From positions 29,574 to 93,573 of the forward strand of contig CAOKFI010000006.1 in NCBI GenBank assembly GCA_948467675.1: DNA of 64,000 nt. The letters are read 5' to 3'. The notes beneath the pieces were generated by a model that saw nothing but the letters and a program-made list of their open reading frames with translations, was not told where the DNA came from and did no database searches. Both the position numbers and the translations under genes were made by a program. Shown here piece after piece: positions 29,154-38,309 of the stretch. The DNA is from an uncultured Porphyromonadaceae bacterium. GTDB lineage: Bacteria > Bacteroidota > Bacteroidia > Bacteroidales > Muribaculaceae. How positions within the stretch are numbered: position 1 is the first letter of the stretch; every line of letters begins with the position of its first letter.

Positions 29154-30130
29154 AACAGTATGCTCCAGGTGTAAAGTCCGGCATAGACCGCCAGTACGGT
29201 TAGAATTCCGATATAGCTCAGTCTGCGGGCATGGATGGCGAAAAAGTGGCTTGTATGATATGCCGTACAGCAGTTTAGCAGCGGCATGTAGGTTGCCACA
29301 TTGGTGTAGTCGACGAATATCAGTATTATTGTGGCGATCGATACCACGTATATGAATCCGTTGAACGACCGGCCGTTGGAGTTGTAGTTGTATGTGCGTA
29401 GCATGCATCCGGCTCCTGTCATGACACACAGCAGAAGAGTGACGCCGGTGGTGACGGACATCTGGAGTATTTCGCGGTCGCGTACGGCTGTGAATATGTC
29501 GGTGAATTCCGGAACAGAGATGTCGGAAAACTGTATAAGACCGAAGCCCGCAAGTATCCATACCGGTGTGATTATGCCGAGTATGGCAGCTGTGACAGAA
29601 CGTCCGTTCAATATCCGCATCTGGGCGCATCCGATAAAGAATACCGGTATGAACATCACGTAGGCATATTGCGTGAACGCGCATAGCGACAACAGAAAGA
29701 ATATCAGGAATACCGGTTTTGTAGCTTCCGGATTGTGGAATGTCGTAAACAGAATGCCGGCACCAGTCATGACTATGACGCACAGCAAAGTGCCTCCGTA
29801 GAATTGGCCTGCGACCGACGGCAATGCGGCCTGCATGATCAGAAACAGACCGGATATAAGTACCGATGTGCTGTGTGTCAGGTTGAACCGTTTGTTCAGT
29901 ATGATCATGAGCAGGGCTATTCCTGTACACAGGATCAGGTTCAGTACGAGCGAGGCCACGCATGGAGGCAGCCAGCTGTTGGCCGACGGGAATCCGAGAC
30001 CTTTGCTGCCTGTTATGGGAATTACGTCGCCGGCGGCGTATGACACGCATGTGCATGCAATCGCAGCCATACCAATGAGTACGGCTGCGAATCTGCTGTG
30101 CAGAAACCTGACAATGTTTTCTGCGCTCAT
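29150..30130 (-). CDS. Multi-pass membrane protein of unknown function
   Basis: A 326-residue integral membrane protein with about nine or ten hydrophobic segments spread along its length (for example near 14-33, 58-79, 89-106, 115-130, 143-165, 183-205, 232-250, 265-285 and 303-322). No catalytic or transport signature is visible to me; it might belong to the DUF6427-type family often seen near purD/pdxB in Bacteroidales, but I cannot confirm this. It starts 13 nt after the purD stop and overlaps pdxB by 4 bp, so expression is coupled. A structural or scaffold role is not ruled out. Confidence 0.75.
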   Translation of the reverse strand: MSAENIVRFLHSRFAAVLIGMAAIACTCVSYAAGDVIPITGSKGLGFPSANSWLPPCVASLVLNLILCTGIALLMIILNKRFNLTHSTSVLISGLFLIMQAALPSVAGQFYGGTLLCVIVMTGAGILFTTFHNPEATKPVFLIFFLLSLCAFTQYAYVMFIPVFFIGCAQMRILNGRSVTAAILGIITPVWILAGFGLIQFSDISVPEFTDIFTAVRDREILQMSVTTGVTLLLCVMTGAGCMLRTYNYNSNGRSFNGFIYVVSIATIILIFVDYTNVATYMPLLNCCTAYHTSHFFAIHARRLSYIGILTVLAVYAGLYTWSILL

Positions 30131-30143
30131 ATCTTTGGATCGA

Positions 30144-31436
30144 TCAGACTTTCCAGTCCATTACATCGCGGCCTATGTCGCGGCGGAAATATTTGCCTTC
30201 GAAGTCTAAGGTCTGTACGGCTGCGAAACTGCGCTGAAGCGCTTCCTCTATGTCGTTGCCACGGGAGCTGGCGGCTATGACGCGACCCCCTGAAGTGACG
30301 AGTTGTCCCTCGGCATTGCGTGTCGTCCCGGCATGGAACAGGATAGATCCGGTAATCTGCTCCGTGCCGGTTATCACTTTCCCTTTGGGATACGATCCTG
30401 GATAACCTCCCGATACAGCCATTACCGTCACTGCCGCTTCCGGGCTTATGAGCAGTTCCAGAGATCCGAGGTTGCCGTCGGCAGCCGCTTTCATCAGGGG
30501 TACGAGATCGCTGTCTATGCGGAGCATCACGGCCTCGGTCTCAGGGTCGCCCATACGTACGTTGTATTCGATCACCATAGGTTCGCCTGCCACATTGATG
30601 AGGCCGAGGAATATGAAGCCGCGGTATGTGATATTTTCTGAAATGAGCCCGTCGATTGTCGGTTTGATAATGCGTTCACGCACTTTGGTCATGAATACAT
30701 CGTCGGCAAACGGAACCGGGCTTACGGCTCCCATTCCACCTGTATTCGGGCCTGTATCGCCTTCGCCTATACGTTTGTAGTCCTTGGCCACCGGGAGTAT
30801 TCTGTAGCCGCCGTTTCCATCGGAAAGCACGAATACCGAACATTCGATACCACTCAGGAATTCCTCGATAACGACTGTAGCCGATGAGCTGCCGAACATG
30901 CCGCCGAGCATCTCCTTGAGCGAGTCCTTGGCCTCCTTTATGTCAGGAAGAATGAGCACGCCCTTGCCTGCTGCCAGACCGTCGGCCTTTAATACATAGG
31001 GGGGCTTCAGCTCCTCGAGAAAGCGGTAGCCATCCTCGATGGTCTCAGCCGTAAAACTGCGGTAGCGCGCTGTAGGTATACCATGGCGAACCATGAATTG
31101 TTTGGCGAAGTCCTTGCTGCCTTCGAGAGCAGCTCCGGCTTTTGAAGGGCCGACTACGCTTACTTCCGGCATTTTCTCGTTGAAATAGTCCCAGATACCG
31201 GCTACCAACGGATCCTCGTTGCCGACCACGACCATGCCTATTCCGTGATCACGGACGAACTTTTCTACAGCAGGAAAGTCGAGTGGCGAGAGGGCTATGT
31301 TTTCGCCCCATTGCGGAGTGCCGCCATTGCCTGGTGCGATATACAGTTTTCCGGTTGCCGGGCTTTGTGATATTTTCCAGGCCAGAGCCGATTCGCGGCC
31401 GCCTGATCCGAGTAGCAGTATGTCTGTCTTGTTCAT
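30144..31436 (-). CDS. purD: Phosphoribosylamine-glycine ligase
   Basis: A 430-residue ATP-grasp enzyme (GAR synthetase) of purine biosynthesis, joining phosphoribosylamine and glycine. Blocks in order: [16 protein letters not shown] at the N-terminus, [34 protein letters not shown] (ATP-grasp Lys), [39 protein letters not shown] and [15 protein letters not shown] (metal-binding). Length fits PurD (about 425-430). It sits 30 nt after the methyltransferase gene and 13 nt before the membrane-protein gene. Confidence 0.97.
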   Translation of the reverse strand: MNKTDILLLGSGGRESALAWKISQSPATGKLYIAPGNGGTPQWGENIALSPLDFPAVEKFVRDHGIGMVVVGNEDPLVAGIWDYFNEKMPEVSVVGPSKAGAALEGSKDFAKQFMVRHGIPTARYRSFTAETIEDGYRFLEELKPPYVLKADGLAAGKGVLILPDIKEAKDSLKEMLGGMFGSSSATVVIEEFLSGIECSVFVLSDGNGGYRILPVAKDYKRIGEGDTGPNTGGMGAVSPVPFADDVFMTKVRERIIKPTIDGLISENITYRGFIFLGLINVAGEPMVIEYNVRMGDPETEAVMLRIDSDLVPLMKAAADGNLGSLELLISPEAAVTVMAVSGGYPGSYPKGKVITGTEQITGSILFHAGTTRNAEGQLVTSGGRVIAASSRGNDIEEALQRSFAAVQTLDFEGKYFRRDIGRDVMDWKV

Positions 31437-31466
31437 GATTCTGTGTTTGTGAGATGGAGTGGTTGT

Positions 31467-32975
31467 TTATTTGTTTTCGCCCTGTGAGCTTTCGTCGGAA
31501 TTGGGACGTTTCCAGCCTCGGCGGCTGCGCATCACGACTCCTGATGCGGCGGGGAGTGTCGGTTTACGGTTTATGATCGATTTCAACGCGTCCACATTGC
31601 GGCGTGCAGCCAAAGGGTTCTCGCTTTGTGGTTTTGTCTCCTCTGATGCCTTTGTGTTGGATGAGAATCTGCGGTTCTTGGGCTTGTACCGGTCGAAGCC
31701 TTTCTCCCCCTTGTTGCGTGATCCGCCTGCCGAAGGGCGGTCTTTCACAACATGGCTGCGTATCGATCCGCCTTCGCGTTTGAAGTCTTTCATTTGCCCG
31801 TCGAATATGATGTATTCGCGGAGTTCGCATTCCAGAGCTCCGTTATACAGAGGCAACTTTATCGATGGCGCGAGTCCTATCTTTGCGAAGTATTCATCAC
31901 GGTAGCCTATGATCCAGGCATGGTATCCGGTGAATATGTGTTTGAGCTTTTCTCCTATCAGGGCATACAGGCCGTCCATATCCTCTACGCTGATGCGTTC
32001 GCCGTAGGGCGGGTTCGTGATCAGCACACCCTGAGCCGGAGCCTCGGTCCATTGCGACAGCGGTTTTATTTCAAGTTTAATATATTTGGCCACACCGGCA
32101 CTCTTGATGTTGCGTTCGGCAATCGAAACTGCTTTTAGTGAAATGTCGGCGCCTACGATAGGGACGTTCACACTGCGCTCGTGGCTGTCGTCGTTGTACA
32201 GACGATCGAACATTTCGGCGTCGAAATCTTTCCAGTGTTCGAATGCGAAACCCTTGCGGTATATGCCAGGATTTATGTTGGCGGCGATCATTGCCGCCTC
32301 GATCAGGAACGTGCCGGATCCGCACATGGGGTCTACTAACGGGCTGTCGCCGCGCCAGCCGCTTTTCAGAATGATACCGGCTGCAAGCACTTCATTGATC
32401 GGTGCTTCTGTCTGTGCCACGCGGTATCCGCGTTTGTGCAGCGACTCGCCGCTGGAATCGAGCGAGAGTGTCACATGGTGTCCTGATATATGTATGTTGA
32501 TCATTACATCGGCGTCCTGAAGGCGTACACCCGGACGCTTGCCGGTAGCCGAACGATCTTTGAACCAGTCCACGATCGCATCTTTTACGCGGTATGTGAC
32601 GAAGCGGGAGTGGGTGAACTCATCGCTGTTGACCGTAGTGTCGAGCGAAAACGTATTGTCGGCGGTGAGCAGTGACGACCAGTCGTAGTCTTTGGTGCGC
32701 TCATACAGCTCGTCGGCGTTCGATGCATTGAATTCTATGAAGGGCTTGAGTATGCGCAACGCAGTGCGGCAGCATAGGTTGGCTTTATAGAGAATCTCCA
32801 GATCGCCTTCGAACGATACCATACGCCGGCCGGGCTCTACATTGAGGGCACCTATACTGCGCAGCTCTTCGGCCAATACATCCTCCAGCCCCTGGAATGT
32901 CTTGGCTACCATGGCAAATCGCTCTCTGTTTATAGGCCGTTGCGTATCGGCATTGTTTTGTTCGCTTCGTTTCAT
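31467..32975 (-). CDS. THUMP-domain RNA methyltransferase (RlmL-like)
   Basis: A 502-residue protein: ferredoxin-like/THUMP RNA-binding region (about 20-170), then a UPF0020 SAM-dependent methyltransferase domain (about 175-385) with DPMCGSGTFLIEAAMIA for SAM binding and ITNPPYGERIS, the NPPY motif of base N-methylation. RlmL-type enzymes make m2G in 23S rRNA (2445), the probable role here. The last 110 residues are a basic, low-complexity tail (KGEKGFDRYKPKNRRFS and more) outside the fold, likely disordered and RNA-binding. It overlaps cysE by 4 bp and precedes purD. Confidence 0.87.
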   Translation of the reverse strand: MKRSEQNNADTQRPINRERFAMVAKTFQGLEDVLAEELRSIGALNVEPGRRMVSFEGDLEILYKANLCCRTALRILKPFIEFNASNADELYERTKDYDWSSLLTADNTFSLDTTVNSDEFTHSRFVTYRVKDAIVDWFKDRSATGKRPGVRLQDADVMINIHISGHHVTLSLDSSGESLHKRGYRVAQTEAPINEVLAAGIILKSGWRGDSPLVDPMCGSGTFLIEAAMIAANINPGIYRKGFAFEHWKDFDAEMFDRLYNDDSHERSVNVPIVGADISLKAVSIAERNIKSAGVAKYIKLEIKPLSQWTEAPAQGVLITNPPYGERISVEDMDGLYALIGEKLKHIFTGYHAWIIGYRDEYFAKIGLAPSIKLPLYNGALECELREYIIFDGQMKDFKREGGSIRSHVVKDRPSAGGSRNKGEKGFDRYKPKNRRFSSNTKASEETKPQSENPLAARRNVDALKSIINRKPTLPAASGVVMRSRRGWKRPNSDESSQGENK

Positions 32976-33907
32976 TGTTGTTTGAGTCGTAATATGTTGT
33001 TGGCTTTCGCCTGAATCAGTTTCTCGCCCGGAGCCACATTCTCCGTAACCCAGATATTGCCGCCTATGACAGCGCCGTCGCCTATCGAGATACGGCCGAG
33101 TATAGAGGCATTGGAATAGATGATCACATCGTTGCCGATGATCGGATGCCGCGGAATCCCTTTTACCGGATTGCCTTCGGAGTCCGTGTCGAAACTCTTT
33201 GCGCCGAGTGTTACACCCTGATACAACTTTACATTGCGTCCAAGGATTGCAGTCGCTCCTATCACAACGCCTGTACCGTGGTCTATGGTGAACGATTCGC
33301 CTATTGTCGCTGCGGGATGGATGTCAATGCCGGTCTCGCGGTGAGCCTGTTCTGAGATCATGCGTGGTATCACGGGGACGTTCATGCACGCCAGTTCATG
33401 GGCTACACGGTAGTTGACAATGGCGCGTATCGCCGGATAGCAGTATATGACCTCTTCCTGTGACATGGCGGCCGGATCTCCTTTGTATGTGGCGAGGACA
33501 TCCGTGCCGAGTATACGTCGCAGCTCCGGCAGACGCGATATGAACTCCGCGGCTATCTGTTCGGCTTCTGCATCGATCCTCGGCATGTCGAGCATCTTGC
33601 TTTTTTCCTGCACGAAACACAACCCGGCGGCCACTTGTTCCGTCAGTTGCTGATAGAGTCGCTCTACAAGGACTCCTGTGCGGTACGATACATTATAGCG
33701 GTTGACGCCGCTTTCTCCGAAAAAACCGGGGAATATAAGTGCGCGGCATGTGTTGATTATTTCGGCTACGGCCTCCTGTGAGGGTAACGGCTCGCCGCGC
33801 CACCGCAGGTGGCACATACCTTGCAAATTGTCCTTGAGCGAGAGCGCTGCGGCGGTCTCGCTCAGAATCTGCTCGTGTCGGTAGGTCGTTCCCATCGAAT
33901 AATCCAA
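32972..33907 (-). CDS. cysE: Serine O-acetyltransferase
   Basis: A 311-residue enzyme that acetylates serine from acetyl-CoA for cysteine synthesis. The N-terminal helical domain (about 1-180) includes AIRAIVNYRVAHELACM; the left-handed beta-helix follows with DIHPAATIGESFTIDHGTGVVIG (catalytic Asp-His), LYQGVTLGAKSF and IIGNDVIIYSNASILG, as in the plant-like/EpsC-type serine acetyltransferases. The C-terminal tail is short. It is first in the run with the methyltransferase, purD, a membrane protein and pdxB; a TACCTTTG box just upstream fits its promoter. It overlaps the methyltransferase gene by 4 bp. Confidence 0.92.
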   Translation of the reverse strand: MDYSMGTTYRHEQILSETAAALSLKDNLQGMCHLRWRGEPLPSQEAVAEIINTCRALIFPGFFGESGVNRYNVSYRTGVLVERLYQQLTEQVAAGLCFVQEKSKMLDMPRIDAEAEQIAAEFISRLPELRRILGTDVLATYKGDPAAMSQEEVIYCYPAIRAIVNYRVAHELACMNVPVIPRMISEQAHRETGIDIHPAATIGESFTIDHGTGVVIGATAILGRNVKLYQGVTLGAKSFDTDSEGNPVKGIPRHPIIGNDVIIYSNASILGRISIGDGAVIGGNIWVTENVAPGEKLIQAKANNILRLKQQ

Positions 33908-33916
33908 TATTTACTG

Positions 33917-33924
33917 CAAAGGTA
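33917..33924 (-). promoter_or_regulatory. Candidate -7 box upstream of cysE
   Basis: On the minus strand this reads TACCTTTG, a match to TAnnTTTG. It is only about 10 nt from the cysE ATG, which would make the mRNA almost leaderless; I see no -33 element at the proper distance. Confidence 0.35.
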
Positions 33925-34000
33925 ATGAAAATCTTTTACCTGATCATCTACAATTCGAGATCATGCCGGATGTTATGGTGACGTCGGGCTTTGGATCTGC

Positions 34001-35077
34001 CTATATGCGGGCGCAGCGGTTTAGCAGATAAGCGTCGAGTATGACCATGGCGGTCATTGCCTCGACTATGGGCACGGCGCGCGGAACCACGCACGGATCG
34101 TGCCGGCCGCGTGCTTTCAATATGGTTGCTTGTCCGCGGTCGTCGACAGTAGGCACCTCGCGGAGCAATGTGGCAACAGGTTTGAAGGCGACACGGAAAC
34201 AGATGTCGGCTCCGTTGCTTATGCCGCCCTGTATGCCTCCTGAATGGTTGCTCGCGGTGCGGATGTTGCCGTCTGGGTCAGTCTTGAACGGGTCTATGGT
34301 CTGGCTTCCGCGCAGTTCGCATCCGGCGAAGCCCATGCCGTATTCGAATCCTTTGGCGGCGTTTATGCTCATCATGGCGTCGGCTAAGCGGGCGTGGAGC
34401 TTTCCGAAAGCCGGATCTCCCAAGCCGGCCGGACATCCGCGTACCACTCCGGTTACGGTGCCGCCTATGGTATCGCCTTCCGATTTTACCTGAAGTATGA
34501 GTTTGCGCATCTGTTCCGCTATAGCGGCATCAGGGCATCGCACCGGATTGGTGTCGATCAGTGCCGGAGAATACACTTCATGAGTTTCCGTCACACGGAT
34601 CGGACCGACTTGCGAGGTATAGGCATAGACCTCGATGCCTATGTGTTCCAAAGTCTGTCGTGCGAACGCTCCTCCTACTACGCGCGATATGGTCTCACGC
34701 GCTGACGAGCGCCCGCCTCCACGATGGTCGCGCAGTCCGTATTTGGTTGTGTATGTGTAGTCGGCATGCGAGGGCCGGAACGTGTGGCGCATCTCCTCGT
34801 AGTCCGACGAATGCTGGTCTGCATTCTCGACTATGAATCCTATGGGGGTACCCGTTGTCACACCGTCAAGCATTCCGGAGAGTATCCTTACCCGGTCTTT
34901 TTCGTTGCGTTGAGTCACGATTTCGCTTTGTCCGGGACGGCGGCGGTCGAGTTCATGCTGTACTCTGCCGGTGTCGATCGGTACACCTGCGGGCATACCG
35001 TCGATGATGCCGCCTATGGCGGCGCCGTGCGATTCGCCGAAGGTCGTGAGTCTGAATATGGTTCCGAAGCTGTTCAT
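34001..35077 (-). CDS. aroC: Chorismate synthase
   Basis: A 358-residue enzyme (FMN-dependent conversion of EPSP to chorismate, last common step to aromatic amino acids). The start is the ATG at 35075-35077 ([20 protein letters not shown]); an open frame upstream is ybaK DNA. Signatures: [18 protein letters not shown] (1), [18 protein letters not shown] and [14 protein letters not shown] (2), and [19 protein letters not shown] (3). Length is usual. It overlaps ybaK upstream by 4 bp, so the two are coupled. Confidence 0.97.
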   Translation of the reverse strand: MNSFGTIFRLTTFGESHGAAIGGIIDGMPAGVPIDTGRVQHELDRRRPGQSEIVTQRNEKDRVRILSGMLDGVTTGTPIGFIVENADQHSSDYEEMRHTFRPSHADYTYTTKYGLRDHRGGGRSSARETISRVVGGAFARQTLEHIGIEVYAYTSQVGPIRVTETHEVYSPALIDTNPVRCPDAAIAEQMRKLILQVKSEGDTIGGTVTGVVRGCPAGLGDPAFGKLHARLADAMMSINAAKGFEYGMGFAGCELRGSQTIDPFKTDPDGNIRTASNHSGGIQGGISNGADICFRVAFKPVATLLREVPTVDDRGQATILKARGRHDPCVVPRAVPIVEAMTAMVILDAYLLNRCARI

Positions 35078-35568
35078 TCGTGTGGCTGTTTTATGGTTAG
35101 GTCGGCTACGGTCGCTCTGACATAATCTATCAGATCGCGTGGCGATATGCAGAGCTGCAGTCCGCGCACACCTGCGCTGACGTATATTTTGTCGAAGTCC
35201 AGAGCCGAGGTGTGGAAAAATGTGGGAAATGCCTTCTTCATGCCTATCGGGGAGCATCCGCCGCGTATGTAGCCGGTAAGCGGCAACAGTTCTTTCATCG
35301 GTATCATTTCAGCTTTTTTGGCTCCGGCGGCTTTTGCTGCCGCCTTGAGGTCTACTTCCGTATCTCCCGGAACCACACACACGAAATATCCGCTCTTGTC
35401 GCCATGAAGCACGAGCGTTTTGAATACCTGACGGATATCTTCGCCTAACTCTTCCGCTACGTGATCGGCAGCGAGATTGTCCGGATCTACGGTATAAGGC
35501 ACGAGGCGATATGCGATCTTGGCCTTGTCGAGAAGACGGGCGGCATTGGTTTTCTGTATACCTGACAT
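35074..35568 (-). CDS. ybaK: YbaK/EbsC-family Cys-tRNA(Pro) deacylase
   Basis: A 164-residue trans-editing factor that hydrolyses Cys-tRNA(Pro) mischarged by ProRS. The start is the ATG at 35566-35568 ([14 protein letters not shown]). The fold is seen in [58 protein letters not shown] (the GxxSPxG-type pocket motif), and [17 protein letters not shown] near the end. Length matches the family (about 159). It is upstream of aroC in a two-gene unit. Confidence 0.94.
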   Translation of the reverse strand: MSGIQKTNAARLLDKAKIAYRLVPYTVDPDNLAADHVAEELGEDIRQVFKTLVLHGDKSGYFVCVVPGDTEVDLKAAAKAAGAKKAEMIPMKELLPLTGYIRGGCSPIGMKKAFPTFFHTSALDFDKIYVSAGVRGLQLCISPRDLIDYVRATVADLTIKQPHE

Positions 35569-35588
35569 GGGGAAAGGTTGTTTCTGTG

Positions 35589-35596
35589 CAAATTTA
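35589..35596 (-). promoter_or_regulatory. Candidate -7 box upstream of ybaK-aroC
   Basis: Reads TAAATTTG on the minus strand, fitting TAnnTTTG, about 21 nt before the ybaK ATG. No clear -33 element. Confidence 0.4.
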
Positions 35597-35673
35597 GGCA
35601 TAATTTGCCATAAAGATACTACCTTATGGAGTGTATTATTGTGGAACATAACCGGATTACGGGCGAAATTCAT

Positions 35674-35681
35674 TATTTTTG
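35674..35681 (+). promoter_or_regulatory. Candidate -7 box upstream of the acyltransferase operon
   Basis: TATTTTTG fits TAnnTTTG, 28 nt before the ATG at 35710; the region is divergent with ybaK. No clear -33 element. Confidence 0.4.
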
Positions 35682-35709
35682 TAGCGAAGTTATGTGAATT
35701 GTAAAAAAG

Positions 35710-36555
35710 ATGCAGAACCAGCAGTATGAGATAAAGCCCGATGTCCTGAATTGCGACGACATAATAGGGATGGTGCCTAAGTTGCAAGGGCATGAGAAAT
35801 TGGTAAACCGCCTGCTTCGGTGGTTCAATATTGATAAAGTCAATAAATTGCATCGTGACAATTGTGCCACTCCGGGAGTTCCGTTCGTTGAAGGGCTGTT
35901 GCGCGATCTGGATATAAAACTGCGCATCGATGGTCTTGAGGTGCTCGAGAATCTTCCTGAAGGAGCGTTCGTCACAGTGAGCAACCACCCGTTCGGAGCG
36001 CTTGACGGGATCTGTCTGATCGATATCGTCGGACAGCGTCGCCCCGGATTCAAGGTGATGGTCAATATGGTGCTCAACCATATATCGGCCATGCGTCCCA
36101 ATTTCATTGCGGTCGATGCCTATGCGAGCGAGGATCCTAAGAAAAAGGCGGTATCCATGCTTGGTATCAAGGCTGCGATCAAGCAGGTCCGCGCCGGAGA
36201 GCCGATAGGATTCTTCCCTGCTGGCGCCGTGACGAAGATCAACAAAAACCTGCGTCTTGAAGACCGTGAGTGGCAGCCTAATATCATCCGTCTTATCGAA
36301 CAGCTCGGCGTACCTGTCGTCCCCATTTTTTTCCATGGCCGGAACAGTGCCATGTCCCACATCCTCGGGCTTATCGACTGGCGTCTGCGCACACTGCGTC
36401 TGCCTACGGAGGTATTCCGCAAGCGCGGTTCCGTGATTCATGTGTCGGTAGGCGATCCGATATCGCCGGAGGAACAGAAACAGCACCAGGGTTCTGTCGA
36501 GGAGTTCGGCAAATTCCTTCGTGAAAAGACTTATTCGTTAAAACGGCTGAAATGA
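35710..36555 (+). CDS. PlsC-like lysophospholipid acyltransferase
   Basis: A 281-residue acyltransferase of the PlsC superfamily. The catalytic His/Asp motif reads NHPFGALDGI (about residues 97-106), followed by the acceptor blocks GFFPAGAV (about 172) and VPVVPIFFHGRNS. The motif has five residues between His and Asp, not the textbook four, as in the hemolysin-like/ornithine-lipid group. It may act on lysophosphatidate, or be the O-acyltransferase (GlsA-like) of glycine-lipid synthesis; these cannot be separated here, and no N-acyltransferase partner adjoins. The next gene starts 4 bp inside its end. Confidence 0.85.
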   Translation: MQNQQYEIKPDVLNCDDIIGMVPKLQGHEKLVNRLLRWFNIDKVNKLHRDNCATPGVPFVEGLLRDLDIKLRIDGLEVLENLPEGAFVTVSNHPFGALDGICLIDIVGQRRPGFKVMVNMVLNHISAMRPNFIAVDAYASEDPKKKAVSMLGIKAAIKQVRAGEPIGFFPAGAVTKINKNLRLEDREWQPNIIRLIEQLGVPVVPIFFHGRNSAMSHILGLIDWRLRTLRLPTEVFRKRGSVIHVSVGDPISPEEQKQHQGSVEEFGKFLREKTYSLKRLK

Positions 36556-37787
36556 GCAATGTCCCGGTAGAAATGTCGGCCGAACTGCAGGCTGTGAAAA
36601 ATCGGCTTGGTCTTGTAGGCAACGCTCCGGCGCTGATGGAGGCTGTGTCACGCGCCATGCGCGTGGCTCCGATCGATCTGTCGGTGCTGGTGATCGGTGA
36701 GAGCGGTACTGGCAAGGAGTTTTTCCCTAAGATCATACACATGGGAAGTGCTCGCAAACACAATAAGCTGATAGCGGTGAATTGTGGCGCCATACCCCAG
36801 GGAACGATCGACAGCGAGTTGTTCGGACACGAGAAAGGCGCGTTTACCGATGCGATTTCGTCGCGCAAAGGCTATTTCGAGGAAGCCGACGGCGGTACCA
36901 TATTTCTTGATGAGGTCGCTGAATTGCCACTTACAACCCAGGCGCGTCTTCTGCGGGTGCTGGAGAGTGGCGAGTTTCTTAAAGTAGGATCTTCTGTTGT
37001 TCAGAAGACGAATATACGTATCGTTGCAGCCACCAATGTCGATCTGTCGAAAGCGGTCGAGGAAGGACGGTTTCGCGAGGATCTGTACTACCGTCTGTCG
37101 ACTGTGCTGATCAACGTTCCTCCATTGCGCGACCGTGGTGGCGATATCATGTTGCTTGCACGTAAGTTCGCTTCCGATTTTGCCGAGCGCTATCGTATGC
37201 CGGCCATCGCTTTCTCCGATTCGGCAGCGAGTGCTCTTGTGTCATACCGATGGCCTGGCAATGTTCGTCAGTTGAAAAATGTAGTCGAGCAGGTAGCTCT
37301 GTTCGAAGCCGGCACGGAAGTGGGGCGTGATGAGCTGGCACGATATATCCCTCAGGGATTCGGTATATCGACTCCGGCATTGTCATCGGAAGGGTTGCAC
37401 TCTTACGCGCAGGAGCGCGAAGTGCTGTTCAATATGATATTCCGACTGCAGCGTGAACTTGATGCTGTACGTGCAGAGATAGCCGAGCGCACAGACCATT
37501 CCGCCACACAGGTGGTCGATCTTCCGCATGCGCCGTCCATAGAAGCGGCCATGCCGCGGTCTATCGTAAAATATACCGCTCCGAAACAGTTTGTGGTGCC
37601 TGCCGAAGCCCGTCCTGCGACAGTGGATGTTTCTGCTATGTCGGGCATGACACTCGAGGACACTGAGCGTGAGACCATCCGGCAGAGTCTTGACCGTAAC
37701 GGCGGGCGGCGTAAGGCTACCGCAAAAGAACTTAATATATCCGAACGCACGTTGTATCGCAAAATAAAGGAGTATGGCTTGGAATAG
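36552..37787 (+). CDS. Sigma-54-type AAA+ enhancer-binding regulator without receiver domain
   Basis: A 411-residue regulator made of an AAA+ domain (about 20-255) and a Fis-type helix-turn-helix (about 370-411, ATAKELNISERTLYRKIKEYG). Walker A is GESGTGKE at 49-56; Walker B is GGTIFLDEVAELP; the arginine/sensor region VRIVAATN-like stretch reads IRIVAATNVDLS. The sigma-54 contact loop is GAFTDA (96-101), where the canonical motif is GAFTGA. There is no N-terminal sensory domain, only about 20 residues, so control must come from level or partners. It overlaps the acyltransferase by 4 bp and lptE by 14 bp. The target operons are unknown. Confidence 0.9.
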   Translation: MSNVPVEMSAELQAVKNRLGLVGNAPALMEAVSRAMRVAPIDLSVLVIGESGTGKEFFPKIIHMGSARKHNKLIAVNCGAIPQGTIDSELFGHEKGAFTDAISSRKGYFEEADGGTIFLDEVAELPLTTQARLLRVLESGEFLKVGSSVVQKTNIRIVAATNVDLSKAVEEGRFREDLYYRLSTVLINVPPLRDRGGDIMLLARKFASDFAERYRMPAIAFSDSAASALVSYRWPGNVRQLKNVVEQVALFEAGTEVGRDELARYIPQGFGISTPALSSEGLHSYAQEREVLFNMIFRLQRELDAVRAEIAERTDHSATQVVDLPHAPSIEAAMPRSIVKYTAPKQFVVPAEARPATVDVSAMSGMTLEDTERETIRQSLDRNGGRRKATAKELNISERTLYRKIKEYGLE

Positions 37788-38304
37788 AATTGGCCGTAAT
37801 ATTCTGCGGATTATGCTGCCGGTGCTCATGCTGGTACCGGTGCACGGATGCCGTATAAGTTATAAACTTAACGGTGCCGCACTGGACTATAACGTATACA
37901 AGACGATTCATGTATCGGAGTTTCCGATCCGTGCTGCACTGGTTTATCCGCCATTGCAGCAGACTTTTGAAAATGAACTTCTTGATTATATAACGCGAAA
38001 TACGCGTTTGCGTACTGTCGACGGAGCTTCCGACCTTCAGCTCGAAGGAGAGATTACCGGTTATAATCTTACTCCGCAGGCCGTGACTGAGGATGCATAT
38101 GCCTCCCAGACACGTCTGACCATAACTGTGAGGGTGAAATATACCGACAACAAGCAGGAGGGTAAGGATGTGGATCAGACATTTTCGGCATATCGTGATT
38201 TCAGCAGTTCGGAAATGCTGACCGACGTACAGGACGAACTGTGTTCCCAGATCTCCAAGGAACTGGTCGATCTGATATTTAATGCAACCCTCGGCGACTG
38301 GTAA
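37774..38304 (+). CDS. lptE: LPS-assembly outer-membrane lipoprotein LptE
   Basis: A 176-residue lipoprotein with signal peptide and lipobox VHGC (Cys26, PVHGCRISYKLNG). The Bacteroidetes LptE family shows ISYKLNGA and the beta/alpha body with LRTVDGASDLQLEGEITGY and RLTITVRVKYTD. LptE plugs the LptD barrel and helps insert LPS in the outer leaflet. It overlaps the regulator gene by 14 bp and ends 5 nt before the next gene; the order regulator, lptE, TPR-like, secG recurs in this phylum. Confidence 0.88.
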   Translation: MAWNRIGRNILRIMLPVLMLVPVHGCRISYKLNGAALDYNVYKTIHVSEFPIRAALVYPPLQQTFENELLDYITRNTRLRTVDGASDLQLEGEITGYNLTPQAVTEDAYASQTRLTITVRVKYTDNKQEGKDVDQTFSAYRDFSSSEMLTDVQDELCSQISKELVDLIFNATLGDW

Positions 38305-38309
38305 ACGGC

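Noticed and set aside
29154..30056. N-terminal extension of pdxB to 634 residues
   Set aside because: The extra part is antisense-frame translation of the adjacent membrane-protein gene; PdxB homology begins at the ATG 29151-29153.
35078..35257. Upstream extension of aroC
   Set aside because: Falls in the ybaK coding sequence; chorismate synthase starts at 35077.
35569..36486. Long minus-strand extension of ybaK
   Set aside because: Lies opposite the acyltransferase gene and has no similarity to anything; ybaK starts at 35568.
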